A stretch of 64,000 nt of DNA from Dichomitus squalens LYAD-421 SS1 (lineage: Eukaryota > Basidiomycota > Agaricomycetes > Polyporales > Polyporaceae): positions 324,182-388,181 of the forward strand of contig NW_006766883.1 in the NCBI RefSeq assembly GCF_000275845.1, written 5' to 3'. Position 1 is the stretch's first letter. Each line of letters opens with the position of its first letter. Made by a program: the position numbers and the translations under genes. Of this stretch, positions 22,601 through 34,066 are shown piece after piece. The notes under the pieces are model-generated. The model worked only from the letters and a program-made list of their open reading frames with translations, was not told the origin of the DNA and searched no databases.

Positions 22601-25600
22601 ATAGAGATCACATCCCTCGCTTACGCATTGGGCCATTATGCCCCATAAGGTGGCAGTGCATTCCAGCTTACCCGACTCGCACACTGATTATGATTCGGAC
22701 ATCACCAGAAAATCTACTGCTGAGGTTGTTCGGAGACTGTAGTAAGTCCTGCCTCCAAAGGTCATGTCAGGAGTCTCTTGTGGTAGCCCCACTAATGTGA
22801 AAGGGCACAGCCGGCTGTTTACATCCCGAGCGTGGAGTGGCGCCCACGCTGCAAGTGACCTCCATTTTGGCTTGACCTTTTGTTCCCAACATCCACTGGA
22901 ATGTTCCCCGGCCACCCATTTTACGCTCTGGCGGCGATTCCCAGTTGATAACCGGAGCGGCCGGCTCCTCGTCAAGAGAACACAGTCAGCAGTCCACGAG
23001 CACGAGCTCATGTTGCCCTCTGCCCTTCAGGTCCGCTACGGCACCACAAGCTTGCTCTCCGGAAGCTATACGAAACTTCGTACGTGTCCTACGAGTATGC
23101 GGCCACGTCTCCCACCCACCTCCCATGTGGGAAGCGTTCTGGTAGTAGCTCGCCGGACTCTCCTCCGGGCACGTACGGTCTTGTGAGTGCCTCCGAGTAC
23201 CTCATCTCGCCCACGGAGGCTAAGCTGACGTAGCCTCAAGGTTATGGGGTCTCTCTTAGTCGGACCGCACATGATCCTCGTAGTCCAACTTAGACCAGGG
23301 ATATCAGCAGCGTTCACAGGAGCCTACATGGTCACGATTCCTCATCAGCTCCGGGTGAGCGCTTGCAAGGTTTGCGCCCATAACAGCACCGCGGATAAAC
23401 TGAGCTTGTTTGTAGATATCTTCTCGCCGGCTAACGCAAGCCTCGGCGTACTCAGCCGCCGCGCCGCATAGACCAGCGCCTGCCGGCGTGCTCTCCTCTC
23501 TGCCTCGTTTGACATCGTTGTCTTTCAACCCGCCTTCACACCAGAGCTAGACAGGTATGGAGACTCCCAGCCACCTTTCATCCCCCTTTTGTGCCAGGCG
23601 GCCACCAGTTGAAAATGAAGATGAAGTGCGAATGTCGGGCTCTGATAAATCTCACGCTAGTGTTTGGCGAGCACGGAACATTCGAAGCGAGGCGCACTGG
23701 ATACTATCGTCGCTAATATCGTGTCTTGGACATCCCGTGAAATCAGATGGCATGTCCCGGCTTGCAACGATATATCGTGTGGGTCGTGCCTGTTGTCATC
23801 GGACTATGCCCTAAGGGTCTGTTGCTCTATTTTATTCAACTTGCCAGGCAGCCCTGCTCCTCCACGAGGCACTTGGCGCGCAGTCAAATCTCACATACTG
23901 TGTTGTGGGTAGCATAGGTCGTTGCAAGGAGGTGATCGTGCCGTCTCAGATACCTTGACGTTTTATCGGTGACTTGTTCTTCTCCGGTTCCGCTCAATAT
24001 AGCGACCAGATAGGTCATCAAAATCATACCAATCGCACCATTAGCAACATCCGGTAGTATTTATGTCCCCGTCCTAGGCAGTCTTCCTTCCATCGTTATC
24101 TGTAGCCTGCTGAGCTCGCGCTATACGCGATGACTCGCTCTACTAACAGAAACTCTAACCGTATCACGTGTGTCAGGGGAGAGGGAGGTCTAAGACGGGC
24201 AAGGGAGGTCTGCAGACCTGCAAGGGCGAATAACCCTCAGGTCCGCGCACCTCGTTGTAGTCTCTACGCCCTACTATGCATCGCTGCACGATATCTCTCA
24301 CCGCATGAGCTCTGTGTGGTACTGCCGATGCAGAGGAAAGCAGAACAGGTTAGCCATCTCGCGTGAGACTCGCTCTTTCAACTTCCAGGTCGGCTATTAC
24401 GGCGTGACTATCATGATCTGCCATAGACGTGCACAGTGAAGTTCCTGCCATACTCAATACCAATGATAGCGCGGCATTTTCCTTAGACATCTCACGCAGC
24501 TGCGGGGGTAGAAGCGAATCTGACACCGCTTCATTGTCGGGTTCGCTCCTTCAGATGACCGGTGCTACGAGAAGGCCAATCTGCCTGCATTCACCTTGTC
24601 TTCATCACGATCCGTTTGTGATGCGACGATCTGAATTCGAGCAAGGTGAAAGGAATCCAGATGTCAGATTGGAAATTCGCCACCTACTCATCTTACCCAG
24701 TTATTTTGGTTACTCCAGATCTACGTTCATCAGTCACTTCATATAGGAATCAATCTAGCGGATAAAAGCAGGCATGCAATGCTCGTCCCTCTAGGTGATT
24801 ATACAATTCGCAATCACAGAACCGTTTGCTCCTATTCAGGCTGACAACCCTTTTCATTAGGATGAAAATAGCATTTGCAATCCAGAGTTACTCGTAGTAT
24901 CAGTTCTTCCAGCACCGTAGATCTTTCTGCTGCATTCTCATTTCTAATATCGATAAGTAGGATCCGCTGCGGCCGTACGGATCGGCTGTCTGCCGCTGTG
25001 TGAGGGACCTCGACGTATACCTGCCTAATCCTGTGCTCCCTATAGCACTCGAGGGAAGATGCTTCCAGTAAATTCCGGTCAGTCATGTTGTAGTATGCGC
25101 AACTTCGCTTACGACATACCGGGGCATAATGGGCCGAACCACCTACGAAAGCGGCATTTCATGGGAAGGACACCGCCACTTAAAGCCATTGTTATGTCGG
25201 GCGCTGGCGCTCTGCCTACTTACCAAGCTCGGCTGGCTCGCTGGGCCTTTTCCTTGCCCACAACTCGGTGCCATGGTGATGGTGTGAGTGAGGTTGCGCA
25301 TCGGATATCACTGGTGGCTGACTTTGCCATTCCCAATAGTAGTTGCCGACGAGTTACGGCAGGCGCGCGGATCGTTGGTAGAGGATTCGCCGCGCCTTGG
25401 TACCTGGCCAGGCACCGTGCTCAGCAATACCCATACATTGACAAACTGCGCACGACTTGAAAACCGGAAATCTGGGTGACAAAGGGCGCAGTGAGCGGCG
25501 CCGCACTTACGACACCAAATCCTGTCCAAAACATCCGCTTGGAGCCGTGCCTGACGAGTACATACTTATCTCAGAACATGGCGTCCGGGCTTTCGCCCGC

Positions 25601-27736
25601 CCCGTTAATGTTACCCCGAGTACGCCTGCATATTGTCCCCTTCCATCCCTGGGGCGTCATTCGCTACCAAGACCTCATGTATGCGGTCGCCGGGTATCCA
25701 GACGCCTCTTCCTTCAACCCATCTGGCTCATAACGTCCACTCAAATCGGCACCGACTTTATCACCTGAACGTGCGGCTCCCTCCATGCTGCGTCCCCATT
25801 CCTCGTCTCCTCAGCACTCATGCACTCCGTGCCTCGTCTCTTTCCCGACTGGGAGACCTGCGATCTCCAAGCACCTGCGGCAGCTATCTTGTTCACACCT
25901 GTCTAACTCCGGGGCCGGCTGTCCCACATAACCACGTCGCACACGCTCGTGCAGCGCTTGCTCTCATCTCTGCACTGCCGTGCGGTTTGATGTGCATTCC
26001 GATCGTGGTCCTCCGACGTCAATGCGGTCTTCGAACGTGTGGTTCATGCACATTTGGACATGATACGAAGACGCGTATGCTCACTCGTCCACAGGCCAGG
26101 AACCCCCGGCTGTTGTTCGCGATCTCTACCGGGTAGCTAAATATGTCGTCTCTTCCGCTTCTTCGTTCTCATGAACAGCTCGCAACCGCAAGTCGAGTTT
26201 TTGCCTGCTGAAGCTCTGACGCCAACAGTATCGAGTCGTGCGAACAGTGTAGTTCCAGCCAGAATCAAGCAACGCATCCAGCCTTGCCTCTCTTTTGACG
26301 TTGGCAGTTTCACGGGTCTCTAACGGATCTTGTCTAGGCGTCATGGCATGGCAGCCAATGTTTGTGGACGCTTCTCCGGTGGCCGAACACGAAGCATTGT
26401 ATGTGGCGAGTAAGTGCATGGCTGTATTCTCCACATCGGTCGTCAGCACGTTGCAGCGCTTACAGGTTGAACGCCAGGATGGAGCATATTGGTCATCTGG
26501 CTCTGCTTCCCCTTCGAGTACCATATATATGCCGGTCAAGCACTCGTACACATTCTCAGCATCACTAACGTCATTGGGATAATGATGACAGCTCATTTTT
26601 TTGCTACCCATCACTGAAATCCTGGGCGTTTCATAAACACCATGCAGCAAGCGACTTTCGAGAAGGTTCTGAACCACGGACCAGGAAGTAAATCAAATGT
26701 TGTATTCGGTCTCAAGCTGTCCCCGCCCGGTTGGCCAAACGTATTCTGGATACAACCAGAGGACGCGGTACTAAGAGATCTGTTCTCACATGGGTTCCGC
26801 GGATTCTGAGTACGCTTCGCGACACGTTCGCGCGCCCGCGGCCTTCACACAGGTATCACCCTGGTTCCTTTTCTTTCCTTTCCTTTCCAGATCCCGTTTA
26901 TTGCCCTGCGAGGCCGTGCCTCACGGTAGGCTTGAAGTACAGTGCTAACTACGTGTGTACGGGCGAAATAGCTGGGCGGTACATAGGTACCCTGGTTGAT
27001 GGTGCAGGGCTCAGCCTCCGAGCTCCAAGGGGGGGTTGGAGGTGTTCATTCCGAAACCGCTATCCATATGCGTTGGAATGGACACGTTCACGGCGCAGTG
27101 TTATCCGGCACCTTACCAAATAAAGGAAGTTCACGCCCACGTACACGACTGCGATGAGCAGGTTGACCAGCATCAGGCACGAGAGTCCGGCCGAACCGAC
27201 ATGTCATACAACAGCTGAAGCCCAGACTACTGTACAGCGTGACGTCGCGAAGTGCAGAACCGCTACACCAAGTACGCCTGACAACCCCACGGCAAACGTG
27301 GGTTGTCACGAGTAAGTAGACGGGTGACAAGGTCGAAGGCCCTCGACGAGGCAGGGAAGGAGAGAGGGATAATGTAGACGACGGAGAAGAGTCTTATGTA
27401 CAGGGGAAGTAGGGGAAGTAATAAACACGCCGTACCGAGTACTTTCTATTTCTACAACCGTGTGGAGAGGCCCGTTGGATACCACAGGAACCAGAGGGTA
27501 TGCCAGTGGTCGAACGTAATAATGCAAGAGGGTACCGGAAGCCCGGTGTACGTTGACAAGTCATGACCGTGCGCGACATTACAGGACTAGACGTCATCAC
27601 GCTGGTCAGCGCCCTATGTGCAGCAAATACTCGCGAAGGGGACTGACCTGTATACATCCCTAGAGACCGAGAGACCAGAAGGCTTCGGAAGGCGAAAGGA
27701 AGCAAGAGGGGAACCGAAGCCGGAAGCGAGGCAGAC
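19663..27736. other. 8-kb gene-poor stretch, no supported gene
   Basis: No frame here matches a family I know, and no chain of exons with consistent splice sites could be built. The longest frames are 26126-26677 (-), 25633-26136 (+) and 19959-20408 (+), all without conserved motifs. No long direct or inverted repeat, transposase or reverse-transcriptase signature was visible by eye. The first ~400 bp should hold the Ras promoter. It may be decayed repeat DNA or hold lineage-specific genes. Confidence 0.5.
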
Positions 27737-28086
27737 TTAATCTCGCCTGCTAAGTTCGGCCGGTGTGAGATTGAGCACGAACGCGCCCTTGAAGTTCGCT
27801 GGTGGCTCAAGGATCTTCACCGGTTTCCGCGCGGGAGTACTCGGTTTGATGGCGAGCGAAGGGAACGGGCGGAGGGGGCGCGAAGTCGGGAATGAGTGGT
27901 TTCGGGAGGATACGGGATTCGCCTGCGCAGATGCAGCAAGCGGAGACGATACGCGTGGTCGCGAGGCCATAGGGTTGAACGGAGAGGGTGCGGGGGTGGT
28001 AGCGACGGTCATAAGGGAAGCTGTGGTTCAGTGTCAGCAGGGCGGTCTCGGTATATGTCATAGGAACGCGTCGGGAACTTACTCAT
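27737..28086 (-). CDS. Small hypothetical protein with a 4-nt first coding exon
   Basis: Exon 1 is only ATGA (28086-28083). A 62-nt intron with a GTAAGT donor and CACAG acceptor separates it from exon 2 (28020-27737). The 95-residue product is proline-, serine- and alanine-rich and disordered, with a more conserved-looking C-terminus KPVKILEPPANFKGAFVLNL. A second in-frame Met lies four codons into exon 2, so translation could start there. A TATATA box in minus orientation at 28224-28229 lies 138 bp upstream. Family not recognised. Confidence 0.6.
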
Positions 28087-28223
28087 TGTCAGCGGAGTGA
28101 TAGGGACTGGCAGGGAAGGAGGCTTTTTGATCCAGACGGGCCGCACACGGGCGATGGTGTGTATGGGGAGATAGAGTATGTGGAGGTGTAGTAGGGACGG
28201 GAAGTGGGAGAGAGCGGAGAGGG

Positions 28224-28229
28224 TATATA
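28224..28229 (-). promoter_or_regulatory. TATA box for the small minus-strand gene
   Basis: TATATA read on the minus strand, 138 bp upstream of the ATG at 28086; position and sequence fit a fungal core promoter. Confidence 0.45.
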
Positions 28230-29140
28230 ACGGCCTGCGCGGGATGTCGGTGGCAGCCAACGAGGTCATCCCCAACGGTTTGCCATCCAATCCTCTCTGC
28301 CCAATCCGGACCCGGTTTGGTTGCCGAGCGCCCATTTGCCCTCCCCCAACCTCGCTCGCTCGTCACTCTCCTTGGCACCGCCCACTTATCCCACCACCGC
28401 CCTCGCATCCAGCTCCTCTCCAGATTTCTCGCCGACTCGGCCTACATATGAGTCGCGCTGGGGGCCCTGCCTCGCCGTGCGCTCTCGCAAATACTTGCGG
28501 CCGATGTGTCATCACCGTTGATATCATTTCCCGCGCCCGTGCTAACCTGGCTTCCCCAACCAATCCCCAACACACTGCAGCCCGACAACAGCGTCCACCA
28601 CGTCTCCGACGCCGTCCGGCTCTGTGCCGAGACCGCGTCGGTCGGACTGGTCCGAAAGGCGGACGCCCGCAGCGACTCCACGTCTTTCCGATGCCATACA
28701 ACTCTCTTCCACGCATCCCTCATTATTCGTCCTCGTTAACCCCAAGACTTCTGACAGCTTCCGTGTCCTGTTATCTGGTCTACTTGCGGCTTTGACAGGC
28801 TGCGACTTACCTCTCGGGCTCACGTTGGGGTCCGTCATCGCGCGTGTCGTGGTGACACTGACACTATCTGCGTTCTGGAACAGTGCTATCTCTTTCTCCA
28901 CAAGCGCGGTTCTGGTTAGCGTAGCGTTCGGTCCATTCACGGCTTACTGTGTCTCCTAGTCCAAGTATACATTATACCAATTTCACTGTCCAGTATTACC
29001 CTCAACATGTATCTCTATTTCTAATAATTGACATATTTGCGCCGGCTCTTGCACGTCATAGTGTCCATCCGTGCCCACTGTCCCTCGACTACATGCCGCC
29101 TGCCTTCGCATTACGTTCGCAATTTCTCATAATCTGGTGT

Positions 29141-29271
29141 CGCCTCTACTGGTGGCCACAGCGAGACGCGTTTGTGCGCAAGTACGTCGAAGGTTGCGAC
29201 ACTTGCCAACGCCGGAAAGCCCCTCGTCATCCTCGAGGCACGCTCCAGCCCCACGACGTACCCGGTATTCT
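29141..29271 (+). pseudogene. Decayed Ty3/Gypsy integrase zinc-binding domain
   Basis: The frame reads RLYWWPQRDAFVRK, then YVEGCDTCQRRKAPRHPRG and TLQPHDVP. This matches the C-terminal half of the retroviral-type integrase H2C2 domain, where the W-W-P and C-x-x-C spacing is diagnostic. The upstream His-x3-4-His half and the downstream DDE catalytic core are absent, and the frame ends at 29402. No LTR was seen. It is a degenerate retrotransposon relic. Confidence 0.7.
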
Positions 29272-30287
29272 GTGCAGCTGCAACTCTTACCCATGCGCAT
29301 GTCCGATATGCGCGCGTCGCGACTTCTCACGACCGAGATTCGTCACGTTGGCGCGATACTTGGACACACTCCGCAACATAGGCCTCGTCTTGCCTATTTT
29401 GTAGATTGAGTTCCAAGCTACGGCGAATTCTTTGATCTCCTAGACCCTTCCACAGCATGAGCACCGCTCGCTGGCGCATCAATGAACTTGATTTGCTATC
29501 GACAGACATACATGTTATACATACGCCAGTTCTCTAAACACTGCAAAAGCTTTGCGTATATACAGCTAACATAGATTTCATAATAAGTAGGGCGGAGGCG
29601 GAGGCTGAGAGGGACACGCCTAGCTAACCTGACACGCGTGCTTCAATGAATGCTGCAAAGACGATGCAGCGATGAAACACGAAGCTGGTCTCATGGAAGC
29701 CAAGGTGTTGGGTTATATTAGCGGTATAAGGCGGAAGGGAACAACAGTAGCTCTAAGGTCGAATAAAGCGACGTCCACATGGAGGCGCCTCAAGAACCAA
29801 GGAGAGAGAATGGATGGGGACAGGAGTCACCATCACTTCATGTCTAAGGTGACGGGAACTAGAATACAGACAGCTGCGGGAGCAGCGTCTTCCGCAGCCT
29901 GGTATGTGTCCCCGGAGGCTCGCGCATCAACGCCTGTTAGCGTATTGCGATGGCGCAGTTCCGAGGCGCAGACGCGAGCTGCTTTGTGAGGGGATGGGCG
30001 GCACGTACGCGATGTACATGCGAGCAGCGGCTCGCCGGGGCACTGGTGGGTTAGTTTGCAGTGCGAAGGACGATAGCGGTTATGGTGTTGAGAGAGGGTG
30101 GTATGGGGGGTTGCGGGAGGTGTGCTGATGTGAGACCGGAATCGCAGTGACCGACGACCGAAAGCTGGTATAGCCGTGCGTCCTGGGAACATGACGAGCG
30201 AAGACATGAATGAAGTGCGAGGCACTAGCGTCGATCTCGTCAGGCCCTCCGCAGGCGCAGGAGGCGGGAGCGCGGCGCACGGGCCGC

Positions 30288-30952
30288 TCACTGGACGTCC
30301 ACCAGCAAGTTTCGTTCCAGGATGTACTTGCCCTCTTTATATTTCTGCGACGGCTCGTACGCATGATCCTGTAGTGACAAACGGGTTGTATCAGTACCAT
30401 GCCAGTATATGATGTCATGATGAGCTATAACGTACGTATTTCCAGCCGAGTGTCGTCCCACACTTGCAGCAATAGATGTCGCGGACGGTATGATTTCCAG
30501 TGGTCATTTGCCTGTCGACTGGATCGCCTTCAACCACATTCACACTACGGAGGCGGCATGGCGATGCGTATTGGATGAGACGATGTGGCGGAGCGCAGCA
30601 CATTTCATAGCGTGCAATCAAGGATTACCATAAATAGGTCGTTTCCAGACGGCAATAGCCCATGATGCAGGGAATAGAAGGTCATACGCGAGGCAGGATG
30701 AGGTTGTGCCCAGAAGCGCAAGAGATGAAAGAGGCACTCACACTCCGTCAAAAAGGTACGCCCTGCCATGTTGCCCGTTGAAAGCCTGCCCAATTCACAA
30801 AGCGTGAGCATTCTGCGTGATTGGAAGGGGCGCGGTAACTTAGGGGAACATACTCGGGAGATCATCGAGTGTATGGTAGCCAAATGGGTCCTGCATGTCG
30901 AGCAGCCGTAGATACGGGCACCAGAGAGATAGCGGCGATAGCTCATGCCCAT
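30288..30952 (-). CDS. Yippee-family zinc-binding protein
   Basis: Exons in reading order: 30952-30854, 30785-30742, 30544-30436, 30368-30288; 110 residues, the normal size. The Yippee domain is complete: [11 protein letters not shown] supplies the first CxxC pair, [32 protein letters not shown] supplies the second CxxC, then WKY and the terminal [14 protein letters not shown]. Yippee proteins are small nuclear/cytoplasmic zinc proteins whose fold resembles cereblon and Mis18. The second intron is long for this window (197 nt). A TATATAA-like box on the minus strand lies at 31328-31335, 376 bp upstream, leaving room for a 5' UTR intron. Confidence 0.93.
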
Positions 30953-33900
30953 CTTGCTAGGAACTTGACGGCCGGACTCTAGGTAAGGTGGGGAGAGGCG
31001 GTGGAGGATGTGGCGGTCAGGGAAGCGAAACGGATCGTTCGAAGAGCCGCGCTCGATTGAATACAAAGACTGGAGTTTGAGTTGCAGCACGCGAGTGGCG
31101 AATGACCTGCGGGTGTGACTGAGGGGCGTGCGCGGAGATGGACGTACGAGAACAAGTGCAGTGTACTGTGGACGGAGCCGGGAGTCTACTAGTACTCGGG
31201 GCTGCGGCGCTTGACTCGACCTCGTGAGTTACGGGTGTCTCGTGAGGACGGAACTCGGTGTCCAGCTGCTTGGACCTGGCGAGAGATGAGTATGGGGAGA
31301 GGAAGGAGACCGGTCGGAGGTGAATATTATATATGCAGGCGTCGGACGTGTGAAGTGAGGTGATAAGCACGGGCAAGGCGAGTCGGGTGCAACAGGCTGC
31401 AGCCCGCCCAGTTCGGACAGTTGTGACCTCTCCGCCCCCGGCGTCACGTCACCGGCCCATTTCGCCTTTTCTTTCTCTCAATCAACCCCTCTCAATCTTC
31501 CCTTGCCTTATATCCAGCAAGCTCGAAATGATGAGCTTTCATTCTTCGGCTTTAGCATGATCAATTGCTGAGCTTGCGCATCTTCCCCAGTGCTCATTTG
31601 TCTGGTCTAGGTCACAGCCATGTGCATTCCTCCTGCCCGCTGGCAGTTTTCTCTCATAGGAAAGTCCGCTTCGAAACATCGATACTACTGCGCTGTGGCT
31701 TCGCAATTCGCAGCGTTCTAGGGTCTTTGCCCGACTTCTGCCTTATACAACGCGGCTATCGCGATGCGTGCGGGGCCATGCATGATCAGATAGGTGCCTC
31801 GCGTATGTCTGATCTGGCCCACAGACCTGACTCCTGTGGTCCGCAATCCTCCAGCCACGAGCTAGTCGGGCGCGTCAATGAACCTCTGCAACCTTGTGTC
31901 ATCCTGCGACATCTGGTGCGAACATGTCTCCACCTTTCACGGAACCGTGGGCCGCGCGTTTGCTGCCTGGCGCTCATCCGTGGGTATACCACGGGTGTAC
32001 GGCGCGCCATAGTTGTACATACATGTCAGTTTGCCAGATGTCGAATGCAGTCTAAACGCTCCTCAGCAGCATGGTCAATTGAATGTCGACATTTCGCGGA
32101 ATCGGCGTGACTGTAGACCCCGATATCGGTGAATGCGAGAACTGCTCGTATTGTGAGCGCGTCGCGCGGCGGCGAGCGCAAGTCTTGTGAGTCCCCCCGT
32201 CTCTTGGGATTTATTGACTGGGCTCGGCTTCCAGAACCCTTGCACATCGGCTTCTGGTGATTTGCCTTTGTGTTGCCCTGGGAATCCTTGGCACACTCGA
32301 CTACCGCGTCGCGATTCTAGACAAAGCCGTGAAGCGGCGGGGGTTATATCTTCTGCTCGGCTCGCTATATCTGCGGTGGTTGCGGACGTGTTTGCGTCGC
32401 ATTTACGCTCTATCGCCGTTGTCGCCAACTTGGCCCCATGTTGAGAGAAGACCTCGGATCGTACCTTGATAAGTCGCGAAGTAAACGCTGACCAACGGCG
32501 GATCAGGTAAATGGGGTCATTCCTCTTGTCATGGCACTCGTACGACAGTCTTATAGCAATTTTTCGACGCTGAGGGCCCCACGCCCTCATCACGGATGAC
32601 AGGAATACAAGAAGTAAGGCCGTTTTCTGCCGGATCCATTGACTTGCAGCGACTTCACGCATCTTTTAGGAAAATTCTCGCAACTGAGTGGGACATCGCC
32701 AGATAACATGTCAACTTTATCCAGGCATAGTCCATCCCGCTCAGCACGGAGCTTTCCATGGGCGACAGCGTTGATCCATTCGCGCCTCCCCCATAGGCAA
32801 ACGCAAGGACCCAGTCGTCCCCCATCGCCTGGCGACGGGCAAAGAGCCTACCCTGATGTCACGACGACGCGAAGCGAATAGCTGTTGTTACCGATCGAAG
32901 TGTTCTTGAAGAGGGTTCTTGTGCTTACCCCCGTCTATATCGTGAGCGCCTTGGTCTGGTCCACTAACGCTGTCATTCTCATGCATGGATCGGCCATTGC
33001 TCAGGCCTCTTCCATGTCCTTGTCTTACGGCTTCCGGAGTGCCCGGTAGAGACACGAGTGCCGCTGCATGCGTAGCTCCGGATCGGTTACTTCGGCCTGC
33101 CGGACGAGCAAACCCTGCCAAACCATCGGATGCGCAGCATGGTATCCCATCCCTCATAGCCTAGGACTACTTTCGTGGTTGAGCAAAGAACCTTGAGCTT
33201 GGTGAGTGGCTTCTTCCTTCTCAGGGTAACCGCTGCGGATAACGGGTCCTGACGAACTCCACTCACGTCTGTGGTCAGGTACATCGGTATCTTTTCCAAC
33301 GCATGTTGCGACCGCTCGCATACGGACGTCATGACATCACCACGCTAGACTTCATGAGGTCCAACGGAATATCACAGCCGTGTATAAGCCGGAAAAGCTC
33401 AGGCGAACCTATCCAAGCAAGTGTACATCTTCAATACGCAGAGGTGACATGCGACTCCCTACACATCGCTCCCTAGGGATGTCGCATACTCGCAACTACT
33501 ACTAGCGTCTGGGAAGAGCTGTATATTGGCATGCGGCCGGTAGTCCCAGTTGCAATAGTGCAATAGTGAATTACCAGTTCATGCGGTTCCGACCGATGGA
33601 CCGCCCTAGATGCTCGTGTGTTCCCCGCACGCCGTTCATGATTTCGTTTCTGGGCTACTTTCGCTCGACCAAGATCGATTCATGAGTTGATCGCTATGAT
33701 GTGAGCCACCGGTCTGCAATCTCATGGGGAAGACAGGGTTCTAATGGAGCTGGGCGTTTGCGGACTCTTGCCCGGGCTTCATTGGGACGCTCCCTTTACG
33801 AAGTAAGTATTCGATCCAAGACTGGTCGGAACAGTTGCGTTCGGACTCACTGGCCCGGGTCCGGTGCAGCAGTGTCGGCTCTCGGATGGCGGCAAAGTGT

Positions 33901-34066
33901 ACTCATACCGTTCAATCTATAACAGACGGTGCGATCGAGCTCCTTACTGTGATGGCAAGGTATAAAAGGCCCCGCGGAAAATAGTCAAATCCAACAGCTT
34001 CTCATCCACGAAGGACGACGAGATCCTCAGCAGTCACGATACCCAATCCTACTTCCAGCCCCCATT
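30953..34066. other. 3.1-kb intergenic region, nothing recognisable except promoters
   Basis: Contains the presumed Yippee promoter (TATA-like 31328-31335, minus) at its left end and the kinase promoter at its right end. Frames between 31.5 and 33.9 kb carry no known motif. Confidence 0.5.
33961..33967 (+). promoter_or_regulatory. TATA box of the Ran1-like kinase gene
   Basis: A canonical TATAAAA 100 bp before the ATG at 34067, followed by CT-rich leader sequence; the best TATA box in the window. Confidence 0.7.

Larger units (their letters stand above)
28087..30287. other. Intergenic with a possible plus-strand gene and retroelement debris
   Basis: A frame open to the stop at 28957-28959 (+) contains SDSFRVLLSGLLAALTGCDL and a hydrophobic tail, and could be the last exon of a divergent gene, perhaps joined through an intron ending at 28580. 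I could not find a convincing start. Downstream is a Ty3/Gypsy integrase fragment (29141-29271). 29440-30287 holds nothing recognisable. Confidence 0.4.

Noticed and set aside
25633..26136. 167-codon plus-strand frame rich in Ser, Pro and Leu
   Set aside because: Composition looks like random translation of CT-rich DNA; no motif found.
26126..26677. 183-codon minus-strand frame
   Set aside because: Longest frame in the gene-poor island, but it has no conserved motif, no promoter signature and no splice-consistent neighbours, so it is not called a gene.
26867..26890. Pyrimidine repeat (CTTTC)n ending in CAG
   Set aside because: Resembles a splice acceptor or microsatellite, but no coding exon follows and it is only about 24 bases long.
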